This document shows positions 28,450-37,331 of a DNA stretch of 64,000 bases, one piece after another. The notes under the pieces are model-generated. The model made no database searches. It was not told the origin of the DNA and saw only the letters and a program-made list of their open reading frames with translations. A program made the translations under genes and the position numbers. How positions within the stretch are numbered: position 1 is the first letter of the stretch; every line of letters begins with the position of its first letter. The stretch lies in contig NZXG01000013.1 of the NCBI GenBank assembly GCA_002701845.1, positions 1 through 64,000 on the forward strand, read 5' to 3'. Source of the stretch: Pseudomonadales bacterium. Lineage in GTDB: Bacteria > Pseudomonadota > Gammaproteobacteria > Pseudomonadales > Ketobacteraceae.

Positions 28450-29523
28450 CTAAATTCCTTCCATGGGGGGCGCCGCCCGCTGGCATCGCAGCCGCCCACC
28501 GGTCAGTTCAACCTGCAGCAGACCGGGGTCGGCGGAGGCCGTCGGCCCCGGACCCGCCAGCAGCGCTTCTGCCACCGGCACCAATAACGCATCCCGCACC
28601 CGCCGCCGTATGGCCCGGGCGCCGTAGCGGGGGTCATAGCCGGTTTGCGCCAGCCAGCGAACCGCGGCTTCAGAAAGTTCCAGCGCCACCCGTTTGCGGG
28701 CCAGGCTTTGATTCAGAGCCGCCACCTCCAGCTTGACGATGGCCTCGATGTCGCCGCTGCCCAATGCCCGATAGATTTCCACCCGATCGATACGGTTGAG
28801 AAACTCCGGGTCGAAATGCCCCCGCAGGGCCTGCATAAACCGCTGCTCCCGGGCGAACTGCCGGGACCGGAACCAGCGGCGCCAGGGCCGGTCGTGGTCA
28901 GATTGCCACTGCCTGGAACCCAGGTTACTGGTCATGAATATCAGACAGTTGGTAAAGCTCAGTTCGCGGGTACCGGAGGCCAGGCGCAATCGCCCGCTGT
29001 CGAAAATATTCATCAGACTGCGGGCCACGTCGGGGCTGGCTTTCTCCACCTCATCGAACAACACGATCCCGGGCCGGGTGGAGGTGCCCCGAATGGCCTC
29101 TTCGTTCATCAGGGTGGTGTTTTCCTTACTGCCCACATAGCCCGGTGGGGCACCGGTGATGGCGGCGCTGTAATGACTCTGGGACAGGGTGTTCATATCG
29201 ATGCGGCAGAACGCGGAGGGGTCGCCGTGGATGCCCTGGGCCAGGGCGCGCACGGTTTCGGTTTTGCCCACCCCGGTATCCCCCAGCAACAACATCACCA
29301 GCAGGGGTCGCCGGGGATCACTCAGCCCCGCCTTGATGACCTTCAATTGCTGGCACAGGGAGTCGATCACCGGATCCTGTCCCACCAGCTGCCCCAGCAG
29401 CTGGCGGTGCAGCTGCTCGGGGTCAAAGGCAAAACGGGACCAGCCGCCGGCACTGGTGGCCTGCTCCCGGGCCTGGCGATTGTGCTGACGGTTGTGGTCC
29501 AGCACCTCATTGATAAAGGGCAC
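28450..29523 (-). CDS. amiB: AmiB-like AAA+ (Clp/HSP100-type) ATPase
   Basis: A 357-residue single-ring AAA+ protein of the ClpA/B D2 type. Walker A is GDTGVGKTE (81-89), the pore loop is GAPPGYVGSKE, Walker B is IVLFDEVEKA (Asp157-Glu158), sensor 1 is FMTSNLGSR, and the arginine finger region is FDPEFLNRID. The C-terminal D2-small domain has DPRYGARAIRRRVRD. No ClpP-binding loop or N-domain is seen. It follows amiE by 18 bp on the same strand, the position of AmiB in the Pseudomonas aeruginosa ami operon, where its role is still poorly defined. It may help AmiE assemble or remodel a membrane partner. Confidence 0.85.
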   Translation of the reverse strand: MPFINEVLDHNRQHNRQAREQATSAGGWSRFAFDPEQLHRQLLGQLVGQDPVIDSLCQQLKVIKAGLSDPRRPLLVMLLLGDTGVGKTETVRALAQGIHGDPSAFCRIDMNTLSQSHYSAAITGAPPGYVGSKENTTLMNEEAIRGTSTRPGIVLFDEVEKASPDVARSLMNIFDSGRLRLASGTRELSFTNCLIFMTSNLGSRQWQSDHDRPWRRWFRSRQFAREQRFMQALRGHFDPEFLNRIDRVEIYRALGSGDIEAIVKLEVAALNQSLARKRVALELSEAAVRWLAQTGYDPRYGARAIRRRVRDALLVPVAEALLAGPGPTASADPGLLQVELTGGRLRCQRAAPPMEGI

Positions 29524-29541
29524 AGGCTACCCCCGCGACGG

Positions 29542-30582
29542 TTAAGCGGTTTTCTCTTTTTCCGGCACCGGCAGATCCCCCACCGGGCAGTCCGCCACCC
29601 CCACGGTACTGCGGGTGATGGCCTCCACATCCTGCTGGGTTTTCTCGGCGTCCATCACCCAACTGCGATAGAACTCAAACGGGCAGTCCGCCACCCCTTT
29701 GTCGCCGTCACCGGAACCGTGAATGCCGGTGTAGCCCCGGTGCAGGAGCTTGAACAGGTGATTCTGGGACTGGTCATTGGCGCGGGCATCCCGGATCTGG
29801 GAGACGGAAAGCTGGGCATACTGCACCCCCATGTCCTCCTCGCCACATTCCCCCAGGGTACGGCCATCGAAGCCAATCACCGCGGAGTGACCAAAATAGG
29901 AATACACCCCATCGAATCCGCTGGCGTTGGCCACCGCCACATAGCAGTTGTTGGCCCAGGCCATGGTCTTGGCCATCATCACCTGCTGGTCCTTGGCCGG
30001 GTACATATAGCCCTGACAGCGCACAATCAGCTCGGCACCGCGCATGGCGCAATCGCGCCAGATCTCCGGGTAGTTGCCGTCATCGCAAATGATCAGACTG
30101 ATCTTCATGCCCTTGGGACCTTCCGTTACGTAGGTGCGGTCGCCGGGGTACCAACCTTCGATAGGGCACCAGGGGATACACTTGCGATATTTCTGTACGA
30201 TTTCCCCCTGGTTATTGATCAGTACCAGGGTATTGTAGGGCGCCTTGTTGGGATGTTCCTCGTGTTGCTCACCGGTGAGGGAAAACACGCCCCAGGTGTT
30301 GGCCTGGCGGCAGGCGGCGGCAAATATATCCGTTTCCTCCCCGGGAATGGTGGCGGCGGTGGCCATCATTTCCTCCGGGTCGTACATGATGCCCATGGTG
30401 CTGTACTCAGGAAAAACGATCAGATCCATCCCCGGTAGGCCCTGCTTGATTCCCACGATCATGTCCGCAATCTGCCGGGCATTATCCAGCACCTCGGCCT
30501 TGGTATGGAGCCGGGGCATTTTGTAGTTCACCACTGCAACCCCCACGGTATCCGGGCTGCTGGAGATATCACCGTGTCTCAT
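29542..30582 (-). CDS. amiE: Aliphatic amidase AmiE
   Basis: 346 residues, the same length as P. aeruginosa AmiE, with the same N-terminal signature MRHGDISSS. It is a nitrilase-superfamily enzyme that hydrolyses short aliphatic amides (acetamide, propionamide) to the acid and ammonia in the cytoplasm. The catalytic triad falls at the canonical positions: Glu59 (FPEYS), Lys134 (YRKCIPW) and Cys166 (IICDDGN). AGGAG lies seven bases before the ATG at 30582; the frame is open further upstream but that part is not conserved. It is divergent from urtA and upstream of amiB. It supplies ammonia from imported amides. Confidence 0.96.
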   Translation of the reverse strand: MRHGDISSSPDTVGVAVVNYKMPRLHTKAEVLDNARQIADMIVGIKQGLPGMDLIVFPEYSTMGIMYDPEEMMATAATIPGEETDIFAAACRQANTWGVFSLTGEQHEEHPNKAPYNTLVLINNQGEIVQKYRKCIPWCPIEGWYPGDRTYVTEGPKGMKISLIICDDGNYPEIWRDCAMRGAELIVRCQGYMYPAKDQQVMMAKTMAWANNCYVAVANASGFDGVYSYFGHSAVIGFDGRTLGECGEEDMGVQYAQLSVSQIRDARANDQSQNHLFKLLHRGYTGIHGSGDGDKGVADCPFEFYRSWVMDAEKTQQDVEAITRSTVGVADCPVGDLPVPEKEKTA

Positions 30583-30851
30583 TCTGCGTCTCCTGTGAAT
30601 GGATGGCACTGATCGGCCTGGTCGGTGTTAGCCTGGCCGGTTGGCAAGCGAAACAGCCAGAACCGTACTCCAGCTCCCCACACCTGCCTATGCGTCAAAT
30701 GACGTAGGGGCGGTGGTCATTCTCCGAATGTTGCGACCCGGACAAAAACGCAATACTCCCCATCACGACACGCTGCCTTGCGCCCCGGGGGGGTGCTGCC
30801 GACGGGTGGCCTGTGTCATTTCAGGGTCGTAAACCAACACGAGGTCGAACC
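30583..30851. promoter_or_regulatory. Divergent control region between amiE and urtA
   Basis: 269 bp that must contain the promoters of both amiE (leftward) and urtABCDE-fmdAB (rightward). The clearest element is a short palindrome CGTCA-AA-TGACG at 30693-30704, flanked by CCTATG and TAGG. It is a plausible binding site for the LuxR-type regulator encoded at 24009. I could not find a convincing sigma-54 (-24/-12) pair in either direction, and sigma-70 boxes are not clear enough to name. Confidence 0.5.
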
Positions 30852-32081
30852 ATGTTGTCCAACATCCTTAGCTCAACGCTTAAGAAGACCATGCTGGCGC
30901 TGTCCGCCAGCCTGATACTGGCGCCCGCCGTTACTCAGGCGGCTGACGTCAATTCCACCGGGCTTGCCGTTACCGATGACACCGTCACCGTGGGCATCCT
31001 CCATTCCATCACCGGCACCATGGCCATCAGTGAAACCGGCTCGGTGCAAGCGGAAAAGCTGGCCATCAAACAGATCAATGATATGGGGGGCGTGCTGGGT
31101 CGCAAGATCGAGTACATCCAGGAGGACGGCGCCAGTGACTGGCCCACCTTTGCTGAAAAAGCCAAAAAACTGCTGGTGAATGACAAGGTGGCGGCGGTGT
31201 TCGGCTGCTGGACCTCGGCGTCCCGCAAAGCGGTATTGCCGGTATTCGAGCAGTACAACGGCATGTTGTACTACCCCACTTTTTACGAAGGTCTGGAACA
31301 GTCACCCAATGTGATTTATACCGGCCAGGAAGCCACCCAGCAGATTCTGGAAGGTATTGACTGGGCTGCGGAAACCAAGGGTGCCAAAAAATTCTATCTG
31401 CTGGGATCCGACTACATCTGGCCCCGCACCTCCAACAAAATCGCCCGCAAGCATATCGATAAACTGGGCCTGAAAGTGGTGGGTGAGGAGTACTACCCCC
31501 TGGGTCACACCCAGTTCAACTCCGTGATCAACAAGATCAAACTGAAAAAACCCGATGTGGTGTTTATCTCTGTTGTGGGCGGTTCCAATGTGGCGTTCTA
31601 CAAGCAGCTGAAAGCCGCCGGTATCGATATGACCAAGGAAAAGCCCCTGTTCCTGACCATTTCCGTGACCGAGGATGAAATCCTGGGTATCGGCGGCGAG
31701 AACATCGAAGGCATCTACGCTTCCATGAAATATTTCCAGAGCCTGCCCAACGAAAACAATAAGGAATTTGTTAAAGCCTTCAAGGACATGTGGGGCAAGG
31801 ACATCGTTATCGGAGACGTGACTCAGGCCGCTTACCTGGGCCCCTGGCTGTGGAAAGCCGCGGTGGAAGCAGCGGGCTCCTTCGACGTGGACAAGGTACG
31901 GGAGGCATCCCCCGGTATTGAACTGACCACGGCGCCTGAAGGTTATGTGCGCATTCACAAGAACCATCACCTCTGGTCCAAGACCCGCATCGGTGTGGCC
32001 CAGACCGACGGCCAGTACAAGGTGGTCTATGAAAGCCCTGAGTTGATCGAGCCCGATCCGTTCCCGGAAGGTTATCAGTGA
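30852..32081 (+). CDS. urtA: UrtA-type urea/short-chain amide binding protein
   Basis: The 409-residue periplasmic solute-binding protein of the Urt ABC transporter. The signal peptide (ALSASLILAPAVTQA) is followed by the type I periplasmic-binding fold related to AmiC: VGILHSITGTMAISE, VFGCWTSASRKAVLP, YYPTFYEGLEQSPNV. UrtA and the Methylophilus FmdD protein belong to one group binding urea and small amides. Beside amiE and fmdA, amides are as likely as urea, and no urease is in the window. The ATG at 30852 has GAGG seven bases upstream. A very stable hairpin follows the stop. Confidence 0.93.
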   Translation: MLSNILSSTLKKTMLALSASLILAPAVTQAADVNSTGLAVTDDTVTVGILHSITGTMAISETGSVQAEKLAIKQINDMGGVLGRKIEYIQEDGASDWPTFAEKAKKLLVNDKVAAVFGCWTSASRKAVLPVFEQYNGMLYYPTFYEGLEQSPNVIYTGQEATQQILEGIDWAAETKGAKKFYLLGSDYIWPRTSNKIARKHIDKLGLKVVGEEYYPLGHTQFNSVINKIKLKKPDVVFISVVGGSNVAFYKQLKAAGIDMTKEKPLFLTISVTEDEILGIGGENIEGIYASMKYFQSLPNENNKEFVKAFKDMWGKDIVIGDVTQAAYLGPWLWKAAVEAAGSFDVDKVREASPGIELTTAPEGYVRIHKNHHLWSKTRIGVAQTDGQYKVVYESPELIEPDPFPEGYQ

Positions 32082-32090
32082 TCAGTGTTC

Positions 32091-32112
32091 GGGTGGCGCT
32101 TCGGCGCCACCC
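32091..32112 (+). promoter_or_regulatory. UUCG-capped hairpin between urtA and urtB
   Basis: A perfect 9-bp stem (GGGTGGCGC at 32091-32099 and GCGCCACCC at 32104-32112) closed by TTCG. It starts ten bases after the urtA stop. No T-run follows, so it is more likely an mRNA-stabilising 3' structure or partial attenuator than a full terminator. Such elements raise the level of the binding protein relative to the membrane components. Confidence 0.8.
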
Positions 32113-32153
32113 TCTCGGTTCCTTCTTTAGGGTAGTACTGTCTGGAGGCTGAC

Positions 32154-33080
32154 ATGTTTGCCGAATACACCGCGTCAGAATTGACGTCCATCTTCGCCAT
32201 GCAGGGATTTGCGGGGTTGATCCTGTTCTCAGTGTTCGTGCTGATGGCATTGGGTCTCGCGATCATCTTTGGTCAAATGGGAGTGATCAATATGGCTCAC
32301 GGGGAATTTATGATTCTCGGGGCCTACATCACCTACTTAACATCCAATCTTTTTGCAGAGTACGCGGAAAGTCTCTTCTCCGGGTATTTCTTTATTGCCA
32401 TGCTATTGGCGTTTCTCACAACCTTTGTGTTGGGGGCGTTTGTCGAGTGGTCGATGATCCGGCACCTGTACAAGCGCCCATTGGATACGTTGCTGGCCAC
32501 CTGGGGCCTGAGCCTGATCCTGCAACAGTTTTACCGTACCGTGTTCGGCGCCCGCGAAGTGGGGGTGACTCTGCCGGACTGGCTGATGGGTTCCTATCCC
32601 CTGACCGATCTGATTGAAGTGCCCATCAACGGTATCTTCGTGATGGTGATCACCATCTGTATCTCCGTGGGCGTTTACTTCTGGATGTACCGCTCCCGTT
32701 GGGGCGGCCAGGTGCGTGCCGTGGTGCAAAACCGGGAAATGGCCGGTGCCGTGGGCATCAACACCGAAAAAGTGGACCGCATCACTTTCGCCCTGGGTTG
32801 TGGTATTGCCGGCGTGGCGGGGAGCGCCTTCACCATGATCGGTTCCACCGGCCCCACCTCCGGCCAGTTATATATCGTCGATACCTTCCTGGTGGTGGTG
32901 TTCGGCGGTGCCGCCAGCCTGTTGGGCACCATTGCCTCGGCCTTCACCATCTCCCAGGCGCAGTCCACCATGGAATTCTTCCTCAGTGGCTCCATGGCCA
33001 AGGTACTGACTCTGCTGGTGGTGGTCGGCATTCTTATGTTGCGTCCACAGGGTCTGTTCTCACTGAAGATCCGTCACTAG
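32154..33080 (+). CDS. urtB: Urea/amide ABC transporter permease UrtB
   Basis: 308 residues of a LivH-family permease. Hydrophobic segments run throughout, opening with FAGLILFSVFVLMALGLAIIFG. MGVINMAHGEFMILGAYI is the signature of this family, and the EAA-like loop is near AVVQNREMAGAVGINTEKVD. It pairs with UrtC to form the membrane channel. A good ribosome-binding site is not sharp, but TGGAGG lies seven bases before the ATG. Confidence 0.94.
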   Translation: MFAEYTASELTSIFAMQGFAGLILFSVFVLMALGLAIIFGQMGVINMAHGEFMILGAYITYLTSNLFAEYAESLFSGYFFIAMLLAFLTTFVLGAFVEWSMIRHLYKRPLDTLLATWGLSLILQQFYRTVFGAREVGVTLPDWLMGSYPLTDLIEVPINGIFVMVITICISVGVYFWMYRSRWGGQVRAVVQNREMAGAVGINTEKVDRITFALGCGIAGVAGSAFTMIGSTGPTSGQLYIVDTFLVVVFGGAASLLGTIASAFTISQAQSTMEFFLSGSMAKVLTLLVVVGILMLRPQGLFSLKIRH

Positions 33081-33092
33081 GAGTATCCGATT

Positions 33093-34232
33093 ATGTCTTA
33101 CGGAATGCGATCTTTCCTACCCAAAAGCGATGCCATGAAAATACTGCTGCTGGCAGTCCTGATCATGGTGGTGTTCCCCCTATCCATGGACATTTTCCGG
33201 CTTAACCTGGTGGGCAAGTATCTGTCTTACGCCTTTGTGGCGTTGGGACTGGTTCTGTGCTGGGGTTACGGCGGCATCCTGAGTCTGGGTCAGGGGGTGT
33301 TTTTCGGCCTCGGCGGTTACTGCATGGCCATGTTTCTTAAGCTGGAGGCCTCCACCCCGGAGGCCACTGCCATTCAGTCCACGCCGGGCATTCCCGACTT
33401 TATGGACTGGAACCAGCTCACGGCGCTGCCCTGGTTCTGGGAGCCCTTCCACAGCCTGAGTTTCACCGTGGCCGCGATTATTATAGTGCCGGTAATCTTT
33501 GCCTTTATCATCAGCGTGGCCATGTTCAAACGTCGGGTAGGCGGGGTTTACTTCGCCATCATCACCCAGGCCATTGCGGCGATTCTTACCATCCTGATTA
33601 TTGGCCAGCAGGGTTATACCGGCGGTGTCAACGGCATCACCGACCTGCGGACTCTGAAAGGCTGGGACATCCGTACCGACGAGGCCAAGTACATCCTCTA
33701 CTTCTTCTGCTGCATTATGCTCATTGGCTGCCTGTTTGTGGCCCAGTACGTACGCAAAAGCAAACTGGGGCGGTTGCTGGTGGCCATGCGCGATAAAGAG
33801 GACCGGGTGCGCTTTTCCGGTTACGACGTTTCCAATTTCAAGATCTTCGTGTTCTGTCTGGCGGCGGCTTTCTCCGCCATCGGCGGCGCCATGTTTACCC
33901 TGCAGGTTGGATTCATGTCCCCCACCTTCGTGGGCATTGTGCCTTCCATCGAAATGGTGATCTTCTGCGCCGTAGGGGGCCGGTTGTCCATCTTCGGCGC
34001 CATTTACGGCACTCTGGTGGTGAACTGGGCGAAAACCACTTTTTCCGAATCATTTCCGGAACTCTGGCTGTTTGGTCTCGGCGCGCTGTTTATCGGTGTG
34101 GTGCTGGCCTTCCCACAGGGTCTGGCCGGGCTTTACACCACCTGGATCGAACCGCGCCTGAGTCAGTGGTTCAAGAGTTTGCGCTCAGCGCGACCACCCA
34201 TGCCCTCCACCACCGCCGACTCCAGGAGTTAA
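33093..34232 (+). CDS. urtC: Urea/amide ABC transporter permease UrtC
   Basis: 379 residues of the LivM-family permease partner of UrtB. Features are FVALGLVLCWGYGGILSLGQ (family signature), GYTGGVNGITDL, the cytoplasmic coupling loop MRDKEDRVRFSGYDVSNFK and about ten membrane helices. It starts 12 bp after urtB, with TAGGAG upstream, and ends three bases before urtD. Confidence 0.94.
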   Translation: MSYGMRSFLPKSDAMKILLLAVLIMVVFPLSMDIFRLNLVGKYLSYAFVALGLVLCWGYGGILSLGQGVFFGLGGYCMAMFLKLEASTPEATAIQSTPGIPDFMDWNQLTALPWFWEPFHSLSFTVAAIIIVPVIFAFIISVAMFKRRVGGVYFAIITQAIAAILTILIIGQQGYTGGVNGITDLRTLKGWDIRTDEAKYILYFFCCIMLIGCLFVAQYVRKSKLGRLLVAMRDKEDRVRFSGYDVSNFKIFVFCLAAAFSAIGGAMFTLQVGFMSPTFVGIVPSIEMVIFCAVGGRLSIFGAIYGTLVVNWAKTTFSESFPELWLFGLGALFIGVVLAFPQGLAGLYTTWIEPRLSQWFKSLRSARPPMPSTTADSRS

Positions 34233-34235
34233 ACC

Positions 34236-34985
34236 ATGAATGCCATCCAACAAGATTTTGTCCTGGCCGTTGAGGGACTCACCGTGTCCTTCGACGGATT
34301 CAAGGCAGTCAATGATCTTTCTTTCTACGTGGATGAGAACGAGATCCGGGTGATTATCGGACCCAACGGGGCCGGTAAGACCACGGTACTGGATTTGATT
34401 TGTGGGCGCACCAAAGCCACGGACGGCACTATTAAATTCCGCGGCAAGGAGCTGACCAAAATGAAGGAACACCAGATTGTCCACGCCGGCGTGGGGCGGA
34501 AATTTCAGAATCCGTCCATCTACGAGGACCTGACGGTGTTCGAAAACCTGGAAATTTCTTTCCCCCGGGGCCGTAACGTATTCGGCGCGCTGATGTTCAA
34601 GCGGGACAAGGAAGTGGTAGACAAGGTGGAAGAGATCGCCGATCTCATCTTTCTTAAAGACGATCTCAACAAACAGGCGGCATTGCTCAGTCACGGGCAA
34701 AAGCAGTGGCTGGAGATCGGTATGCTACTGATTCAGGATCCACAACTGTTGATGCTGGATGAACCAGTGGCCGGCATGTCCGTGGCGGAACGCAAACAAA
34801 CGGCGGAACTGCTGAACAAAATCACTCAGGGCCGCTCGGTGATTGTCATAGAGCACGATATGCAGTTCGTGGCGGATATTGCCAAGCGGGTTACGGTGTT
34901 GCACCAGGGCAAGGTTTTGTCCGAAGGCTCCATGGAGCGGGTGCAAAACGATCCCAAGGTCAAAGAAGTTTATCTGGGCCACTAA
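34236..34985 (+). CDS. urtD: Urea/amide ABC transporter ATPase UrtD
   Basis: 249 residues of a LivG-type ATPase. Walker A is GPNGAGKTT and the signature motif is degenerate (LLSHGQKQWLEIG instead of LSGGQ, the normal form for UrtD). Walker B is LLMLDEPVAGMS, and the switch His is in VIEHDMQFV. It energises UrtBC together with UrtE, whose gene starts 13 bp later. Confidence 0.94.
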   Translation: MNAIQQDFVLAVEGLTVSFDGFKAVNDLSFYVDENEIRVIIGPNGAGKTTVLDLICGRTKATDGTIKFRGKELTKMKEHQIVHAGVGRKFQNPSIYEDLTVFENLEISFPRGRNVFGALMFKRDKEVVDKVEEIADLIFLKDDLNKQAALLSHGQKQWLEIGMLLIQDPQLLMLDEPVAGMSVAERKQTAELLNKITQGRSVIVIEHDMQFVADIAKRVTVLHQGKVLSEGSMERVQNDPKVKEVYLGH

Positions 34986-34998
34986 GGAGGATACGCGG

Positions 34999-35685
34999 AT
35001 GTTGAACGTCGCCAATTACAAGGTCTCCTACGGCCAGAGCGAGGTGATTCACGGGCTTAACTTTGAGGTCAGGCCCAATGAAATTGTTGCCATCATGGGC
35101 CGCAACGGCATGGGCAAAACCACGCTGATGAAGTCCCTCATTGGTATTCTCCCCTCCGAGGGTCAGATCACCCTGGACAACACCGAGTTGGGCAAAATGA
35201 AAAGCCATCAACGAGTGGCCAGTGGTATGAGCTTCGTACCCCAGGGGCGAATGATTTTTTCCACCATGACGGTAAAGGAAAATATCGAAACCGGGCTCAC
35301 CACCACCAAGGAGAAAAAGGTCCCCGAAGACCTGTACGAACTGTTCCCGGTGTTGCTGGAAATGAAATCCCGTCGCGGTGGCAACCTGTCGGGCGGACAG
35401 CAGCAGCAGCTGGCCATTGCCCGGGCTCTGGCCTCCAAGCCCAAGATGTTGCTGCTGGACGAGCCCACCGAGGGAATTCAGCCCTCCATCATCAAGGATA
35501 TGGCCCGTACCCTACGCCAGATCCGCGATGAACGGGGTCTGTCCATTGTGGTATCGGAGCAGGTATTGAGTTTCGCCCTGGATATCGCTGATCGCATTCT
35601 GGTGTTGGAGAAAGGCGAAATCGTGGCGGAAGAATCCCGAGAGAATGTCAACGAAGAGAAGATTGCGGCGTATCTGGCGGTGTAA
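34999..35685 (+). CDS. urtE: Urea/amide ABC transporter ATPase UrtE
   Basis: 228 residues of a LivF-type ATPase. Walker A is GRNGMGKTT, the signature is NLSGGQQQQLAIARAL, Walker B is MLLLDEPTEGIQPS, and the switch region is VVSEQVLSF with the usual His replaced by Gln, as in this family. The start is set at 34999 because AAGGAGG lies eight bases upstream; the frame opens earlier inside urtD but that part is not conserved. It is the last transporter gene before fmdA. Confidence 0.94.
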   Translation: MLNVANYKVSYGQSEVIHGLNFEVRPNEIVAIMGRNGMGKTTLMKSLIGILPSEGQITLDNTELGKMKSHQRVASGMSFVPQGRMIFSTMTVKENIETGLTTTKEKKVPEDLYELFPVLLEMKSRRGGNLSGGQQQQLAIARALASKPKMLLLDEPTEGIQPSIIKDMARTLRQIRDERGLSIVVSEQVLSFALDIADRILVLEKGEIVAEESRENVNEEKIAAYLAV

Positions 35686-35734
35686 TCACAGCGCCGGCTA
35701 TACCATGTAAAACCACTGTCTGGAGACTATGACC

Positions 35735-36964
35735 ATGGCTGAAACCATTATTAAAATTGATCTCAACAAATCACCGTACGATCAGGACACGATCCATAAC
35801 CGCTGGCATCCGGACATTCCCATGGCAGCGATGGTGAAACCGGGGGATGACTTTATTATCGAGTGTTACGACTGGACCGGGGGCCAGATCAAGAACGACG
35901 ATTCCGCGGAAGACGTGCGCGACGTGGACCTCAGTCAGGTGCACTTCCTGTCGGGCCCGGTGGGCGTGGAAGGTGCCGAGCCCGGCGATCTGCTGGTGGT
36001 GGATATTCTGGATATTGGTGCCTTCCAGGAAAGCCTGTGGGGCTTTAACGGCTTTTTCTCCAAGCAGAATGGCGGTGGTTTTCTCACCGAGCACTTCCCG
36101 GAAGCCCAGAAATCAATCTGGGATTTCAACGGCATGTTCACCAAGTCCCGGCATGTGCCCGGCGTGGAGTTCGCTGGTCTGATTCATCCCGGATTGATTG
36201 GTTGCCTGCCCTCCAAGGAAATGCTGGCGGAATGGAACAAGCGGGAGAAGGAACTGTTCGATACCGATCCCGAGCGGGTTCCCGGCCTGGCCAACCTGCC
36301 CTACGCCGACACCGCCCACATGGGCAAACTGACCGGCGCGGAAAAAGACTCCGCCGCGGCCGCGGGCGCCCGCACCGTGCCCCCGCGGGAACACGGCGGC
36401 AACTGTGACATCAAGGATTTGTCCCGGGGCTCCAAGGTCTACTTCCCGGTATACGTGAAAGACGGCGGCCTGTCCGTGGGCGATCTGCACTTCAGTCAGG
36501 GTGACGGTGAAATCACTTTCTGCGGCGCCATCGAAATGGCGGGCTGGATTCATATGCGGGTGGAGCTGATCAAAGACGGTATGGCCAAGTACGGCATCAA
36601 GAACCCGATCTTCAAACCCAGCCCCATCACACCCAAGTACGATGACTACCTGATCTTCGAAGGTATTTCAGTGGATGAGCAGGGCAAACAGCATTACCTG
36701 GACGTGCATATTGCTTATCGCCAGGCCTGTCTCAACGCCATCGAATATCTGAAGAAATTCGGTTATTCCGGAGCCCAGGCCTACGCGATTCTGGGTACCG
36801 CTCCGGTACAGGGTCACATCAGCGGGGTGGTGGATGTGCCCAACGCCTGCGCCACGCTATGGCTGCCCACGGACATCTTCGAGTTCGATATCAAGCCCAA
36901 TGCCGATGGCCCCACCAAAGAGCTGGACGGTTCCATCGACGTGCCCCTGGCCCCGGACAAGTAA
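35735..36964 (+). CDS. fmdA: Formamidase FmdA
   Basis: 409 residues of the FmdA/AmdA family of formamidases and acetamidases, which release formate or acetate and ammonia from short amides. It matches the Methylophilus enzyme type: KIDLNKSPYDQ near the start, the WHPDIPMA motif, GPVGVEGAEPGDLLVVDIL, EHGGNCDIKDL (metal/active-site region) and LHFSQGDGEITFCGAIEM. The ATG at 35735 is nine bases from GGAG, whereas the earlier ATG at 35729 is only three. It follows urtE by 49 bp and precedes fmdB, as in the methylotroph fmd operon. Confidence 0.95.
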   Translation: MAETIIKIDLNKSPYDQDTIHNRWHPDIPMAAMVKPGDDFIIECYDWTGGQIKNDDSAEDVRDVDLSQVHFLSGPVGVEGAEPGDLLVVDILDIGAFQESLWGFNGFFSKQNGGGFLTEHFPEAQKSIWDFNGMFTKSRHVPGVEFAGLIHPGLIGCLPSKEMLAEWNKREKELFDTDPERVPGLANLPYADTAHMGKLTGAEKDSAAAAGARTVPPREHGGNCDIKDLSRGSKVYFPVYVKDGGLSVGDLHFSQGDGEITFCGAIEMAGWIHMRVELIKDGMAKYGIKNPIFKPSPITPKYDDYLIFEGISVDEQGKQHYLDVHIAYRQACLNAIEYLKKFGYSGAQAYAILGTAPVQGHISGVVDVPNACATLWLPTDIFEFDIKPNADGPTKELDGSIDVPLAPDK

Positions 36965-36976
36965 CAGGAGACGGTT

Positions 36977-37327
36977 ATGCCAGTCTATGACTACAAATGC
37001 AAAGACCATGGCCTGTTCCACGAGCTGGCCACCATGGCGGATCACGACAAACCCTGTGCCTGCCCCCAATGTGGGCAGCTGTCGCCCCGGGTGATTATGA
37101 TCCCACCGCAGTTTCTCAATATGGACAGCGATCGGCGTCAGGCCTTCGCCACCAATGAGAAAGCCAGTCACGAACCCATCTTCTCCACCGACGCCAGTCG
37201 TCGGGTGCGCAAGCAGGATGGGGGTTGTGGTTGCGGTGAGCATAAGCAACGGGATTCAAAACTGTTCTACACCGCCCGGGGGGAGAAGTTCTTTCCCTCC
37301 ATGCGGCCCTGGATGATCAGCCACTAA
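36977..37327 (+). CDS. fmdB: FmdB-type zinc-ribbon protein
   Basis: 116 residues. The N-terminal zinc-ribbon of the FmdB family (PVYDYKCKDHGLFHE, then PCACPQCG) uses Cys8, Cys27, Cys29 and Cys32. A second Cys/His cluster (GGCGCGEH) lies at about 81-88. FmdB proteins were first named as regulators of formamidase, and many are uncharacterised zinc-ribbons. The gene starts 12 bp after fmdA with CAGGAG upstream and ends the operon. Confidence 0.9.
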   Translation: MPVYDYKCKDHGLFHELATMADHDKPCACPQCGQLSPRVIMIPPQFLNMDSDRRQAFATNEKASHEPIFSTDASRRVRKQDGGCGCGEHKQRDSKLFYTARGEKFFPSMRPWMISH

Positions 37328-37331
37328 ATCG

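Noticed and set aside
28645..30438. 597-codon frame antisense to amiE and amiB
   Set aside because: It spans two well-defined genes on the other strand and has no ribosome-binding site or domain.
30583..30851. Sigma-54 promoter for the nitrogen-scavenging genes
   Set aside because: TGGCAC occurs near 30605, but the matching -12 element is absent at the required spacing on either strand.
34236..34985. Degenerate ABC signature in UrtD as a pseudogene sign
   Set aside because: The LSHGQ form is normal for UrtD proteins.
34999..35685. UrtE switch residue Gln instead of His as a defect
   Set aside because: LivF/UrtE-type ATPases commonly have this substitution, so it is not evidence of decay.
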